This document shows, piece by piece, positions 22,131 through 34,773 of a DNA stretch of 64,000 bases. Positions within the stretch are counted from its first letter, which is position 1; the number at the start of each line of letters is the position of its first letter. Under the pieces are notes generated by a model. It was not told the origin of the DNA and did no database searches. It saw only the letters and a list, made by a program, of their open reading frames with translations. A program made the translations under genes and the position numbers. Origin of the DNA: Lateolabrax maculatus (Eukaryota; Chordata; Actinopteri; Acropomatiformes; Lateolabracidae); the NCBI GenBank assembly GCA_031216445.1, contig CM062210.1, positions 5,390,501 to 5,454,500 on the forward strand. The letters run 5' to 3'.

Positions 22131-25047
22131 ACCAATTTGGCTTAGAATCAACCTTTCTCCCATTTTAATGCTGCATAACTTTTAATAGATTCTGTGTAAG
22201 ATATACAGGTAAATAAAGAATTTATGTCTCACTCGACTTGATTTATATACATATGACCATAAACATGGGAGAGGGTGTCATGTTTACTGCGATACACACT
22301 CAGGTTTTCATGTCTGCTCTGTTTATCAGCCATACTGGTGCATCAGAAAGAGACTTGCAAGGTTAAAGGAATGCCCTTTATGAATATCTGAAATAAGAAA
22401 TATCAATCATATCAACCTGTTTGACATGGTGGGGCTCTTTGTATCTATTTCCTGTATCAGTATTAACCTAAGTCTCAGTGTGTTTGCCATTGATTTTACA
22501 AACTAAATAAGGTATGAAGCTAAACAGAATCATAATTCATATGATGGCTAGCATGAAATCCCCATTAGTATAGCACTGTGCAAGGCCCACTCATCGCCTT
22601 CGGCCATAAAGACCCAATCAGAAGCAGGGCTCAAAACATGTGGGCTTTTGGGCCTTTCCACACATCCAAAGTGTTTCCTCTTGAGGTGCATTCATCAATA
22701 TGTGTTAGTACATTATTTATTGGCTGGAATCAAGTACAACATGCAGCCATGTAAAAAAAAGATAATGATTACAAAATAATGATTTTCACTGTGATTCAGT
22801 TATACAGCTACATCTTGTAATACAAAGGTGTCATATGAAGGACCGATGTCCATGAACCCACTCAGTAATACATTACAAAATATCCTCTGTGAAGGGATAT
22901 AATCATTTCAAGAAGAATATAAAACCTACCATCCCCCCTTTTCTTTTTTTTTTTGTTATATTTGTGTTAAATTAGATGAACGTCCTGTCCATTCAAAGGA
23001 TGCACATTCTCCACACAACTGATGCCCACTTCAATGAATGGCAGAGGTAGTGCACAGGATCCTGTGGCAATACAAAAAACTATGGGCTGAATTAATTTCC
23101 TTTATTAAAGCAATGAGAGGATTTGTATTCTTTAATTACCATTTTGTCAAGGAGTCTGCAGAAATTGTGCGGGATATTTTAATCAAAAATAAATGGAGTG
23201 TGCACACATAACTGTAAGGGGATTTAATGCTCATTACAATAAATGGGTTACATTTACAAATCTAGAGCTTGAGGTGGAAGGATTATATCAAATAATTCAA
23301 AATGAAAATATACTTGAAAGCCTTTTTGCATCGAATGTGTTTGCTAATATCAGCATTGCAATACAGGTTTAGTAAAATCATTGCAGGGGAGGCTTTTTTC
23401 ACCATTATGCATATTTTAAAGGTTGGAAATGTGCTTGTGTGGGCTGGGGTCAGTTAGAAAAATGTCAACCAATGCATTTTAGGTATCAGATTCAACTGAA
23501 TGGATCTCCCATGTGTTTATGTGTGGCACCCTCATTTTCATTCTTCCCTTTGTCCCTTTCAATAGCTGCACTCTGTCCGAGCTGACTGACCCACAGCAGC
23601 CTGTTGGGACACAAGGCTTACTGACATGAATAGCAGTCATCCTGCAGAGAATCCTCATGTTTGACTCTTGGAAGTCTTGCAGATATGTATACTAAAAACC
23701 ATCAGCCTGCCGTACTACCTAAGACTATCAGTTAGGTTTTAAGTGTTCAGCTTGGGAAACAGTGTGTGGCTTTTATTGTTTAAAAGTCTGCAATGTAATT
23801 GTAGCTTGACGTTAGTGCTCACAGAGATTGTTCATCCAAAATGCAATGGAACAAGAAGGAGAAGGAGCATTTGTTTGGCTGCACTGTAAACATAATCACA
23901 GGTAGCTCTTCTGTTGTATGTCTAAGGAAAGTAGCTGTTCAAGGAGTGTTTTCTGTAGTTTTCACCAAAAATCTTGTCTGAAATCTTTAGGATTATAGCT
24001 TTAAAGCTATTATGTGTAATATTAAAATATCATCATTAACTCACATTGAAAAAAAACTATTGAAAACAATCAAGACAGCCTCCACCATGCAGTGTCAACC
24101 AGATTAAAATGCAATAACGCACAAAACAGGAAGAGGCCACTAATGAATTAGGCAACCATTTCTCCCTTTCAGAGCAAACACACAATTGGATTGTGCTAGC
24201 GATACACAATATTTAATGGGATTTCTTTTAATATGCAGATACTACAAAGGACTTTGTCTACTCTATCAGAGAAAGAAGCAAGTGAAATTTGAGAGCTGCA
24301 TTATTCTTCATGGGACAGCATGTTCTGTTATCTTTGTTTCTCTGTCTAACCTTCAGCTGTGTCTTACGAGATCCAGTGCTCATAGTCTCATGAAAAAAGC
24401 ATCTCATTATAACAAGAGGCTCTTCTTATTATAACAAGATACTGTGGTTTATTTATTTATTTTGTGCTGCCACTCTACAATATGTTTTTGTACATTTATA
24501 GCTTTATCTATACTTGAAATGGGATCTACACAGTAATAAAGCTGATGTTAGAACCAGTACAGTGTTCAAAGTAGATTAACTGTCTTTTTGATATTTATAT
24601 TTGTACAACAGGAAACAGTGTCATCAAAGTCACAAACTTAGATCGATTGTGAATCAGCATTTGGAGATACAAAACATAAGCTCTCAAGTCAAGAGCCATA
24701 ATCTTTTCCTCATGTCAGGTAAATAGAATAAAGTCTTTTATGTGGAACTTGGCAGTGGTAACATTATATCATCCTGATTAGTAAAAAACTCAGGGGATAC
24801 ATTTTCAGTTCAAGATTTATATTATATTGTGCAAGTGCAAGATAATTTTTATATTACATTGAACCTGACATTCAGAAGGTCACACAGCTTAATACATTTA
24901 ACTACTATGACTTTGCCCAAAGTACACTTACTTAAGGTCTCATCTAATACTAATACTCTGGCCTGATATCTGTGAGAATGAATTGTGAGTTTAATAATAT
25001 CAAAACGTATGACATCTTGCAGTGTTTTCTCTTTTTTTTTATCTCCC
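22131..25047. other. Unique AT-rich sequence, no gene seen
   Basis: No coding exon recognised. 23010-23210 has enhancer-like texture ('gaattaatttcc', 'tctttaattaccattttg'). The frame at 24186-24434 has no motif. Confidence 0.45.
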
Positions 25048-25300
25048 TTAAAGGGGCACCCCACTCATTTTACACATCAAAGTCTGTTTGCAGGAATCTC
25101 CAACCGAACTGTTAGTGGTCGAGCTGCATTGTGGGTAACGTAGGCGCCAGGTTTTGACAAGGACGAAGAATGTGTGGAGTACAAAAAGGACAATATATCT
25201 GGTTCCGCTGCTGCTCTCTTAAAAGCGGCAAGTGCAATACTAAATTGGTGGTGTACTCTTAATGAGCAGGAAGTTATTTTCTCATTGTCTGATTTTCTCT
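25048..25300 (-). repeat. Dispersed teleost repeat
   Basis: The blocks 'ggggcaccccactcatttt', 'acacatcaaagtctgtttgc', 'gagctgcattgtgggtaacg' and 'ccaggttttgacaagg' match, in order, a short interspersed element that I recall from many fish genomes. The minus frame at 25077-25316 is a by-product. Strand assignment is arbitrary because the element has no known coding sense. Confidence 0.55.
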
Positions 25301-28054
25301 CCCAGATAATTTGCATTGAAAGCCTTTGAAAAGATTTATGTGAATGTAAGTTTAGTCGGAAAGCTTTATGTTTCTCAAATCTACCCCTCTTATATATACA
25401 ACGAAGGGGGCAAGTGCAAATTTATCACTATCCATTAGTCAGAATGCCCACAATTATGAAAATTATGCAAAGAAAACCCAGGGTGAAAACTGTATCTTCC
25501 TTTAGTAGTATCCCATTTATTTATCTTCACATTTATGGAATTGTAACTAGTACACTACATGAGTTAAATGATGGTTGTCAAGATGCTCGGGAGGCCACAG
25601 ACATCCCAAACCTAGATTAATATTCCATTTGAGAGGCCCATATATATATATATTTATTTATTTTGCCTATGCCCATGTGGACTGCATTTGGTTGCTTGTC
25701 TCTTCACTCACTTGCTATATATGTACTGGAGTTGAATAGTCAAAATCTACTCATCAAAACAACAGTCAACTGTTGTAATTCTTATGCAAACCAAGGCGCT
25801 CTCCTCTGTGTTGTCTGGCTGTAAAATAAAACCCAATTACAGGCGTTCTGTATTCAGTCACACTGTGTTTTCCTTCCCCTTCAAGTAATACTCATTTGGA
25901 TGTCTTGTCAAGGGAGGTAAACAAAAGTATGAATTGACAGGTCAAAGGTTCAGACACACACAGACAGTCAAATAGCCGGCCAGACAGACATGTATATGCA
26001 CACCCGGACACGCACACTAAACTTGAGTTTACCAATTTACTGACAGCCCGCTGCAGTGCCATCTTGCAAAGCATTACGCTTCCAATTAAGTCTAGAAAAA
26101 GAGGAGTCTTGAGGAAAATGTTGGCCTCTGCATTGAATTAATTGTGCTCAGACGGTGACAAGGAGCTGAAAAAATAGCTCACATTGTTACATTCTGATGA
26201 ACAAAATAATTGGCTTTAAAAAGGGAAGTGCACCAGCCCTATCCCAACTGAAACACAAAGAAGGATGAAGCAGAGGGAAGAAGACGAAAGGTGCCTCTGA
26301 ACAGATGCACACACATCTGATGTACTTACCTTGTTAACAGCAGTCACATTAATTGTCACATCACACAGGGACATTTCCATTTCGGTGCGACTGCCACAGG
26401 CACCCACAGAGACTGAGGCAGGATGACCTTTTCACCACAAAGTAGCAGGACTCTCCTGGCCACTACACGGCCAGGAGCATTGTGGGACCGAGACAGGCTG
26501 ATTGTGCTGTGTGCTGCAGGTGCCCTTTTGATAATTAATTAACATAAGTACATGACAGTTAATTTGTTTGCATGCAGCGTTACTGTTCTTCTGCGTGCCA
26601 TGCCCTTCCTCCATATTGTTATTGCATTGCACATTAGAACAAATGTGTGGTTGAAGATACACATAGGGACATGATTGCTTTGGATTTCAATAATGGGCAT
26701 CTCATTGGATTTTTTCGCAGATGCTAAACCATTTAAGCACTTTGTTCGATCACAGGAGCATGAAATTGGTCCAACTGTGACTGTTGGGACTAAATTGCGT
26801 GTGGCTAAAACTATGTCAGTTAACTGGCTGTTTCTGTGTTACTTAAAAATCTCTTTAATGCTGCATATGTCAGTTTGTGCATGGTTGTTTCTCAAATTTC
26901 TCCAGAAAACAGTAGTCATACTCAAAATCCATGTAGGGTTTTTTCAATTCTTAAAGGCCCTGAAAACCTATTTTCTTGATCAACTTCTTACTATTAATCA
27001 AGCTTATTTTAGTTTCAGATTATTTATTTATTTATTTTTTGTCCATGCTCTTTTCAGTAATTTGAAGTAGGCTTTGCTCAGCTTGTAAAAAATCATGCCA
27101 CATATTTCAATGCACCAATCAGAGTTAAGCATCATCTGATTCAAAATGTGAGATTTTGATTGTTGAACTCCTAATAAATTGTAACTTGAACTCTAATTAT
27201 AGCTTATTTAGTCATACACTTTTAATGTTATACATACTAAGGATTTCAAACCACATTTCCAGGTACTTTAAAGATTTCTGCACCTAATTAAATAAATTTA
27301 AAAAAAAAAAACAGTATTTCTGTTAAATATATACAGTATTCACTCCAAACTTTAAGATGAGAAAATATGGTACAAAATATTACATATATTGATAGACATG
27401 ATTGCTGCCTCCGCTCCTTTGCTCTTTTCTGAGTGCCCATAATAGCAAAGGAGCTGCTAGGTACAACTGAACACACTGCACAAAGTGAGATTATGTAATG
27501 GCCAGTGTCATTATTTGTCAGCAGAGTATGTGGGGAAAAAAACCACCTAAAATTGTCAATTTGTCCACAGGATTTTCAAGGCCATTTATGAAATGTAGCG
27601 AGAATGATTTGGTATTCAAACCCTGTATGTTTCCCATTTCTGTGTCTGCCTGCAAATGTGGAAAAATGAACGATGAGATGTCTTTGATTTTGATGTATTA
27701 AGGACCTCTGCATAAGTCTTTGTCCCCTCTGATTTGCTACCTCTGATGGTAGGAGTTAGGAATTGTGCCCCAGCAGTCAGAGTTGAGAGACAAATATAAA
27801 TGTCTGTCCACCACTGTGAAACTACACTGGCTGTTGTAGCCAAGGGCTCCTGTCACACTTTTAAAATATATATACTGTACAAGTTATGGTGTATCATATT
27901 TTATTACTAACCTACAAACTTGATATGGCATCCAGCTGTGTATGTCTTGCAAAGCCTAAAATTGTATTATTATTTGTTAAGGACTTGTAGTTGACCATCC
28001 ATTTTGTTTAACATAATGGGGATTTTCAGCTCTTCACCACTTCTTTCTTGCTGA
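25301..28054. other. Unique AT-rich sequence, no gene seen
   Basis: A TA/ATTT microsatellite lies at 25640-25664. A perfect 9-bp stem with 7-nt loop (ctcctggcc / ggccaggag) lies at 26453-26477. An A run lies at about 27300-27311. The 131-codon frame at 26675-27070 is hydrophobic and AT-driven with no domain, so I do not call it a gene. Confidence 0.45.
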
Positions 28055-28155
28055 TTGGTGACTCTAATTGCCTGCAAGTGTGAATGGTTATCTATCTGTC
28101 AGCCCTGTGATTGACCAGCTGCCAGCTGGGATTGGCTCCAGACCCCCCAGCAAAC
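28055..28155 (-). repeat. Fragment of a very common teleost dispersed repeat
   Basis: 'gtgaatggttatctatctgtc', 'agccctgtgattgacc' and 'cagctgggattggctccag' are the usual words of a ubiquitous fish repeat whose other strand reads 'ctggagcctatcccagct'. The middle part is deleted. An opposite-strand copy lies at 51895-52135. It directly abuts the 3' end of the LINE at 28156. Confidence 0.7.
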
Positions 28156-30115
28156 CTTTAATAATAATATGTTAATATTAATTTCTTTATTTATATAGAA
28201 CTTCCCAATTAGAACACATAAAATATAACATAAAAACACAATAAAAACACAACAATGAAAGAATAAAAGTACAAAATGAACTACATCAAAATTGAAAAAT
28301 GGCAAAACCAATAAACAGAATAAAAACTAGTATCTATGAAAAGAAAGAAGGGTAGGCGGTGCGATAAAAGTGTGTTTTAAGCCTATATTTAAAAGAAACC
28401 ACTGACTCAGCCTGCCATATTTCCATGGGCAGGGTGTTCCACAGCCTCTGGGCTCTTGTTTCAAAAGCTCTGTCCTCCTTAGTCTTCAGCTGAGAGTCTG
28501 GAACACATTAAAGGCCCCTGCCAGAGGATCTCAAAGTGCATGCAGAGTCGAACAGGGATAAAAGATCTGAAATATTCTGAGGAGTTAGACCATGTACTGT
28601 AGTGGCTTGTAAGTAATTAACAGAATCCTAAAATCCATTCTGAAACATACTCGAAGGCAGTGTAAAGAGGCTAAAACCAAGGTGATGTGTTCTGGTTAAA
28701 AGCTTGGCAGAGGACCTTTGTACTGTCTGTTGCCGGTCTTCAAGTTTTCTATTTAGGCATGTTAAGATGCAGTTACAGTAATCCAGGCAATAAAAGCGTG
28801 CAAAACAGTTTCTGTTTCTTAAAAACTTAACATAAAAATTGTTATTCATGTTGTTTCTTAGTTGATAAAAGCATCTTTGTACAAATTTTGTAGTGTGTTG
28901 CTTGAAACTTTAATTATGCCAAAATGTCCTTAATGTATTCAGACAGGTACCCAGTAGATGGCTGTATTTGAATGTTTGTGTTGCTGGAGCCCATAAAAAT
29001 TTCTGTTTTGGTTCAACTGCAGAAAATTCTCAGACATCCAGTGATGTGATCCAGTTTCTTACAGCTACTAGGCACTTCTGTAAAGAACTCAGCATACTGA
29101 GGTCAGTGGGCTTAACAGGAACATACAGTTGTGTGTCGTCAGCATAACACTGTCTACGAATAATATTACCTAATGGGAGCATATAAAAAGATAATAAAAT
29201 TGGTTCCAAAATTGCGGAACCCCCTACTTGACCGTAACAAACAAAGAAATATAATTGTTTATGGACACAGACTTTTCTGTCTAAAAGACAGGATTTGATT
29301 AGAGACTTTAAAAGGGCAGTCTCTGTGCTGTAATGCTGATGAAAACCAGATTGGAAGGTTTCAAAAATGCAGTTTTCTTCCACAGCGGCAAGGAGTTGTT
29401 TAGCCTGCTGCTCGAGTACTTTGGAGATAAAAGGAAATTTTTAAATAGGTCGTTAATTTTCCCACAACCATATGATCAAATCCAGTTTTTCTTTTAGGAG
29501 TGGCTGTATACAAGCAGTTTTGAAGGAGTCTGGGGCTACTAGCCCAGATATAAAGAGCAGTTAGAGCATTTAGAGAAAACAATGCCCAATTGTTTGCATT
29601 ATATCCAAAGAACAAGAGGACACCTTCATGTGAGATACTATATTAAAAATGTCGATATGGGAAACTGGGATAAAGTGGCTCATGGTGTCTTGTTCTGGGG
29701 AACCAACATTAGTAAAAGTCTTGCAAGCCATTATATTGTCAGCATCACATTCAACAGGAGCAATTGGAGGGTCTGAATTTACTAGATGATTGATAAACTT
29801 GAATAAAAACCTATGATTACTCAGATTTTCTGATATGAGATTGGAGAAGCTGCGTGTTCTTGCGTCTTTCACCATTATGTTATAATGAAGTAGAAGCATC
29901 TTCATAGCCACATGGTGCACCTTAAGACTGGCATTCTTAAACCTCTGCCCAGCCTACGAGTGCTTTCATTTATCCACGGTTGCAATTTACAATTAGTTAT
30001 AATCCTATTTTTGAGGGGCACACTCTATCTAAAGTTGAAGAGCATAGATAATTAAAGTGGTCAACTAGGTAATTGAGGTGGGACATTTTCAGAATTTCTG
30101 TTGTGTAGTGGCTTA
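28156..30115 (-). mobile_element. Dead L2-type LINE ORF2 remnant, minus strand
   Basis: Read on the minus strand, the order of a jockey/L2-clade ORF2 is visible. First come the endonuclease-RT linker ('PWINESTR' near 29950; 'FSNLISENLSNHRFLFKFIN' at about 29790-29850) and the RT start ('FQSGFHQHYSTETALL', about 29310-29360). The RT active-site block follows ('CYADDTQLYVPVKP', near 29130-29150), then the thumb-side block ('LDYCNCILTCLNRKL', near 28770) and the C-terminal 'FKYRLKTHFYRTAYPSFF' (near 28345-28400). The 3' UTR runs to about 28156 with 'tatataaataaag'. Between 'ETALL' and 'PILLSFYMLPLG' the copy is too short for the family: the RT segment with the first catalytic aspartate is missing. 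Stops and frame changes interrupt the rest. The open frames at 28628-28849, 29030-29383 and 29570-29920 are pieces of this one dead element. Confidence 0.85.
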
Positions 30116-30813
30116 AAAACACTTAGGGGCGCTTTGTTCATTAAGAGCACATGTGCATATAGCCTTGAGTGGGGTATAAGTAGTGGACTGCAATCCACAG
30201 GTAAAACGTATGCATTTGTGCCAGAAATTGAATATGTTGGAGCCAGAGCCTTATCAAAAGATTGGTGTGAAATGATAAAGGCTAATCATTCTTGGTATTT
30301 CTCATGGAACACCAGACATAGAGAAAATGTGAATATTGTGTTATTCTTATGTGTATGTTTTCTATCATGAATTTTTGCCATCTGCATGTGATGCATAACA
30401 CAGAATGTAACACATTTTATTTGTATTGTTCATGCCTTTATTGTTGCTGAGGCAAAGTAATAAAGGCACAGTGGTTAACAGTTTCCATGTACATCTATTA
30501 ACAAAACAAGGCCTAAGGTAGAGAGTCATAATGAGATCATTCTTTAGACTCACTAATTCAAGGTGAAATGTAAGGGTATGTTAATCAATTATGCAAGCCT
30601 GTTATGCATGGTGGGCTATGATGCCAGATGCCTTTGTCGATATGTTTTAGGATTGTGCTAGATGGGATTTATAAGTTGTTACAGATACTGTACTGTTTTA
30701 ACACATGTATCACATTACCTGCTATTGTTAATACTGTGTATGTGCTATATCTTCAGCCCTTATGTAAAGGTTAATTTTGCTACGACTTAGAAATAGGAAC
30801 TGTGGATCTTGTG
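30116..30813. other. AT-rich sequence, nothing recognised
   Basis: This might include decayed upstream LINE sequence next to 30115, but I cannot see the endonuclease signature. Confidence 0.4.
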
Positions 30814-30950
30814 TGATTGATTGATTGAATTTATTTGATGATTAAAAAAAACAAATATACACTGCATTGCAGTCATTGCATACATTAAAAAATCACAGAT
30901 GATGAAGACACAATAAAGCCCAAAGGCTTATTTCCATTGTGGTCCTCTAG
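30814..30950 (-). repeat. Retroposon 3'-tail-like fragment
   Basis: 'gattgattgattgaatttatttgatgatt' (split at 30814-30842), then an A run and 'aataaagcccaaaggctt' with 'tatttccattgtggtcct', looks like the 3' end of a fish LINE on the minus strand, with a (TCAA)n-type tail. No coding part is seen. Confidence 0.35.
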
Positions 30951-31139
30951 TACAACATTTAATGCACACAAAATAACAAAGCCACGACAAAACGAAGCCA
31001 CGACAATAACTCAACATATTAAATGGCAGGCGGCGGGTAGCTATGGCAACATGCTCTTGTTTTTGGTCATAAAAAAATGTAAGTTTTAAAATTGAATATG
31101 ATACATGGTACTTTGTAACAATGTCTTTAAGGCCACTTT

Positions 31140-31600
31140 AAATGTGCTGGACAGTGTTGGACACTTACATGGTGGACCTATACAAAAGGGGTGAAAGAGG
31201 GGAATGTGGCAAGTGTGTTTGTATGTGTGCAGGCTCATCCCCAAGAACGGCGACATGCTCTCTTACTTCAGCCAAACTGGATGGTTTTCAGTTTCACTTT
31301 GTCGGCACCGATGCTTCTGGAAGAAGAGCTCCCAGCAGCTGTGGCAGAAGCTATGGACATCCTTCTTAATCAGATTGTGCAGAAGCTGATCAGGAAAAGA
31401 GGCCAGTAGTACTTTGGCAACCATGCAGGTGTTGCTTATACACATTCTGCTGAAAGCAGAGGGCAAGAAAGAGTCTAAAGATGCTTGCCTGCTATTGTTC
31501 CTTCCCATTGAACCTTGCAGTGGTAGTGAATGGCTTTTTCTGGCGCCTTTGGCATGTGAGGCTTGCATCTAGCTGACTAGCTTCCAGCCTCAGCTGTCTG
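31140..31600. other. GC-richer segment with overlapping open frames, not identified
   Basis: Three plus-strand frames (31142-31369, 31191-31409, 31204-31389) and one minus-strand frame of 101 codons (31263-31568) stay open over the same DNA. Another plus frame continues from about 31422 to 31570. Composition is more codon-like than the surroundings (fewer A/T runs), which suggests a decayed coding sequence or retrocopy. No domain is recognised in any frame. Confidence 0.3.
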
Positions 31601-33059
31601 CCACGAGCCTCTTGGCTTTAAAATGCACTGCCCATAGTGCTGTGGTTTTGCTGCAAGACCTCCTGGAACAGGTTGTACTGACATGATTTAAATTTCACAA
31701 CCTGTAGACTTTCAAGATACTCTCCTGCAGTATCATAGGCTCTGTAAATACTATATTGTAGTACAAAAATTGCATGTGTGCTGGTTTTGGTCTGGTGGTT
31801 CATATTACAAAAAATGTGCTATTGCAAGATATACGTTTACATATAATCAGTTAAAATGTATCATTATTTAAAATGTATCTTTTTTGATATATTTGAAATT
31901 ATCTTTACATGATGTCAGCAATCAATAAATGAAATGCTCTGAAAAGAAAAACAATCGGAGTCTCCTGATATCGAACGTTACCGCAGCTAGCTGCTGCCAA
32001 TTTACCAGCAATAAGTTACTGCTTCAAACTCAATTTTCAATAAAGTTTCCAAATACTAACATGCTGGCTTAACAGCTGTGAGTACAAAAGCCATGTTTGT
32101 TATGATATATATGTCTCTGCTTTCATGGACTCGTCCTCCAGCAGTAGTACTTATTTTGGAGGGAGGCCTGAAGGGAGAGGTGGGATTTTCAACATGAGGA
32201 AAATCAAAGGAAACATGTCTATAATTACACTAAAAACATTCAGTGCATTTTTGAGGAAAGCCCATAATGGAGCAGTGCTAGACCTCAGAATACAGGGCTC
32301 TTTACTTTGTCTTTTCCACGTCTTATTCACATATAATACTATACAATACTTGAAACCTTTGCAGAGCCAAGATTAAAAGTTCATGTCACCCACCTGAGCA
32401 CTGTTACATAATCATTAAAAACTTCTTCAAGGACACATTTCTTTATTTTGCGTTTTGTAGGAGCAATATTTCTAAAGCCATTTAAAATACAAACTCAACA
32501 ATGAATTATTCAGGCAATTAGTCATCATAAGTGTAATTATTATACCAATGTTACCTCAGGCTCTGTCATTAACTCAGTTAGGTAACAAAAAAAAGTTTAA
32601 AGGAAACTAATTTTTACCCAAATTTCATTTAAGCATTAATGATACGTTCTTAATGGAAATAATGCAATTTCTTTTACCGACCATGATGTAGAAACAATCA
32701 AGTAACTCATCCATACAAGAAAACAATTAGAAAATCTTAAATTACCTGCACTTATTAATGTCTAAGAGCAGGAAAACCTTTCAAGATGAATGTATTTCTT
32801 CCACTTATTTGTGTAAGCTGTTGAGACTTCAGGACAAAATTCTAATAATTTTCACACAAAACATGATTTCAACAGAGAACATCAATGTTCCTTTTTTTAA
32901 TTTGTGCTGATTGGATGCATTAGAAAACAATGATCTGAAATCTTCCAAGAGACCATATCTGACCTACTCTCACTCTGTTTACAGATAACTAGTGCTCATA
33001 ATTTGAGTTTTGTATGATATTGTGAGCACTAGAATGAAGAGGCAGATGCTGACTGTGGC
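31601..33059. other. AT-rich sequence, nothing recognised
   Basis: Short frames only; no repeat family seen. Confidence 0.5.
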
Positions 33060-33260
33060 TCTTTTTCCACTTGTTTTTCCATATAAACAGCCGGTTGTGA
33101 CAAGAACGGCGCACTTACTCAACAGGGATTTGTAGCTTATACGCTAACTACATGAATATTAATTATGCTTCCAAACTATATGCCTCACACAAGAGGCTTA
33201 GCCTGCATCTAATTATCGCTTCCAGCTTAATTCTTAAGCCACTTGGAGTCAGAATTTATT
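33060..33260. promoter_or_regulatory. Possible conserved noncoding element
   Basis: Dense ATTA-type sites in repeat-free sequence: 'catgaatattaattatgc', 'catctaattatcgcttcc', 'cttaattcttaagccac', and the SOX-like 'cacaattgtt'. Inference from texture only. Confidence 0.3.
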
Positions 33261-34700
33261 CACAATTGTTTTAATTTTATTTGATAATGAAAGCAGATGA
33301 AGGAGATGTAAAAGAAACATGAGGGAAAGCAACATTTAAAACCTTGTTTACATGTTACATGTTAGAAAACCTGCTCCTGTGCAACATTATACAGGGGGAA
33401 AGTGCTGATGATTTATTTATCCCATCAATGGGCATGATCAGAGATCCTAGTGGTGAACCAATCTACAAGGCTACAGGCAGAAAACCTTCAGTCTGTTGGA
33501 AAAATAAAATGGAAAAGCAAAGAACACTGTTATGCTTGCATGAAAACAAACACATTGAGAGACCTGCGTTTCACATTGTAGACAGCTCTTATTTGTTGTG
33601 TGTTTTTGTTGTGTCATTTACCAAAATCAGCATCGATCCAAGGCGAACGTGATTTTCAAGGAACATCACATATTCACTAACTAGGACTGTGTTTTCTTTA
33701 TACTGTACATATGAGAAAAGAAAGCAGACAAAAAAAATCTTTGTTTATGCTCTAATGAGCTTCCTCTGCTAATTATTTTTCCTTCTTCTTTTGTATTTTT
33801 AAGATGCTTTGTCCAGTGACAATCAAAGCCTCCAAGTGAAAACTGCATTTATTTTCCATGTATTTATGAAATAAACATTACTTTTTCCATCTAGAAGGGT
33901 TTTTAACCACATTATTGTGAAGACCTTGCAACACCATAATATAAAGTATACTGCTTTGTTGAAAGGTTGAATAAAATATTTTTCCTACACTATCGAATGG
34001 GTTTTGAAATGGTTTTATGAACCAAAAGTATGAGGTATGACATTCCTGAAACCATGGACGAACATGTGACCCTTGAGTATTGAGTCATTAGAGGCTGATT
34101 CAGACTCTCAGCTCAGATGTCTCACGGTGCAATATCTACACAATAATGTCAAACATCATCACATGATTCCTGCAACCATCTCTTGTCTGTATATTTCCAT
34201 GAACAACACCGTGACTAATAATCATACTTTCTTATTTATATTGAAGTGCTGCAAAACTGTGATTCATGTTAAAATATACATTACAGCTCATCATTCATCA
34301 TTGACATGACTGTAAGACAAAACACACACAAAGCATTGCTTAATTACAGCTGCTAGAGACGAGATAAAGGTTACTGATGAATGTGAGACGCAGACAGTTG
34401 AGATAACATTCCAATAAGCTGATAATTAACAAGTATGTCATCTTACTACTGTGCTGTGGGACCTCTTCCATTAATTAGCTTAGTTTGGGGCATTTCTTCA
34501 CTTTAATTCAAAGTGAGCAAGTAGAAAAAAAACAGACTTTTCTGTGTCTACGTCACATAACTCATTGTCTGGAGAAATCTATATATGTGAGCCTTATTCA
34601 TACTTACTAGTATCACTGGTTTCACTTTAGTAAAACACAGGCTGGAAATATTAAACTGATTCCACTGATTTTTGCAAAATTTTCTCAGTGGATGGGACAA
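33261..34700. other. AT-rich sequence, no gene seen
   Basis: The frame at 33344-33652 (102 codons) has no recognisable domain and no exon boundaries. Confidence 0.5.
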
Positions 34701-34773
34701 GTTAATTTGTAAAGTTGGTGGCGAGTCCCATTGATTATCTCAATGGGACTCGCCACCAACTTTACAAATTAAC
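34701..34773. repeat. Perfect 34-bp palindrome with 5-nt loop
   Basis: 34701-34734 (starting 'gttaatttgtaaag', ending 'gtcccattga') is matched without a mismatch by the reverse complement at 34740-34773. The loop is 'ttatc' at 34735-34739. The stem would be stable as RNA or as extruded DNA. It has the size of a pre-miRNA, but its lack of any bulge is unlike most animal precursors. Confidence 0.98.

Noticed and set aside
26675..27070. 131-codon frame with hydrophobic stretches
   Set aside because: Composition is AT-driven (Phe, Leu, Tyr, Lys), with no family signature or exon boundary.
34701..34773. Palindrome as a transcription terminator or typical pre-miRNA
   Set aside because: Intrinsic hairpin terminators are a bacterial feature, and animal pre-miRNAs nearly always carry bulges and larger loops. 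I could not match either arm to a known miRNA.
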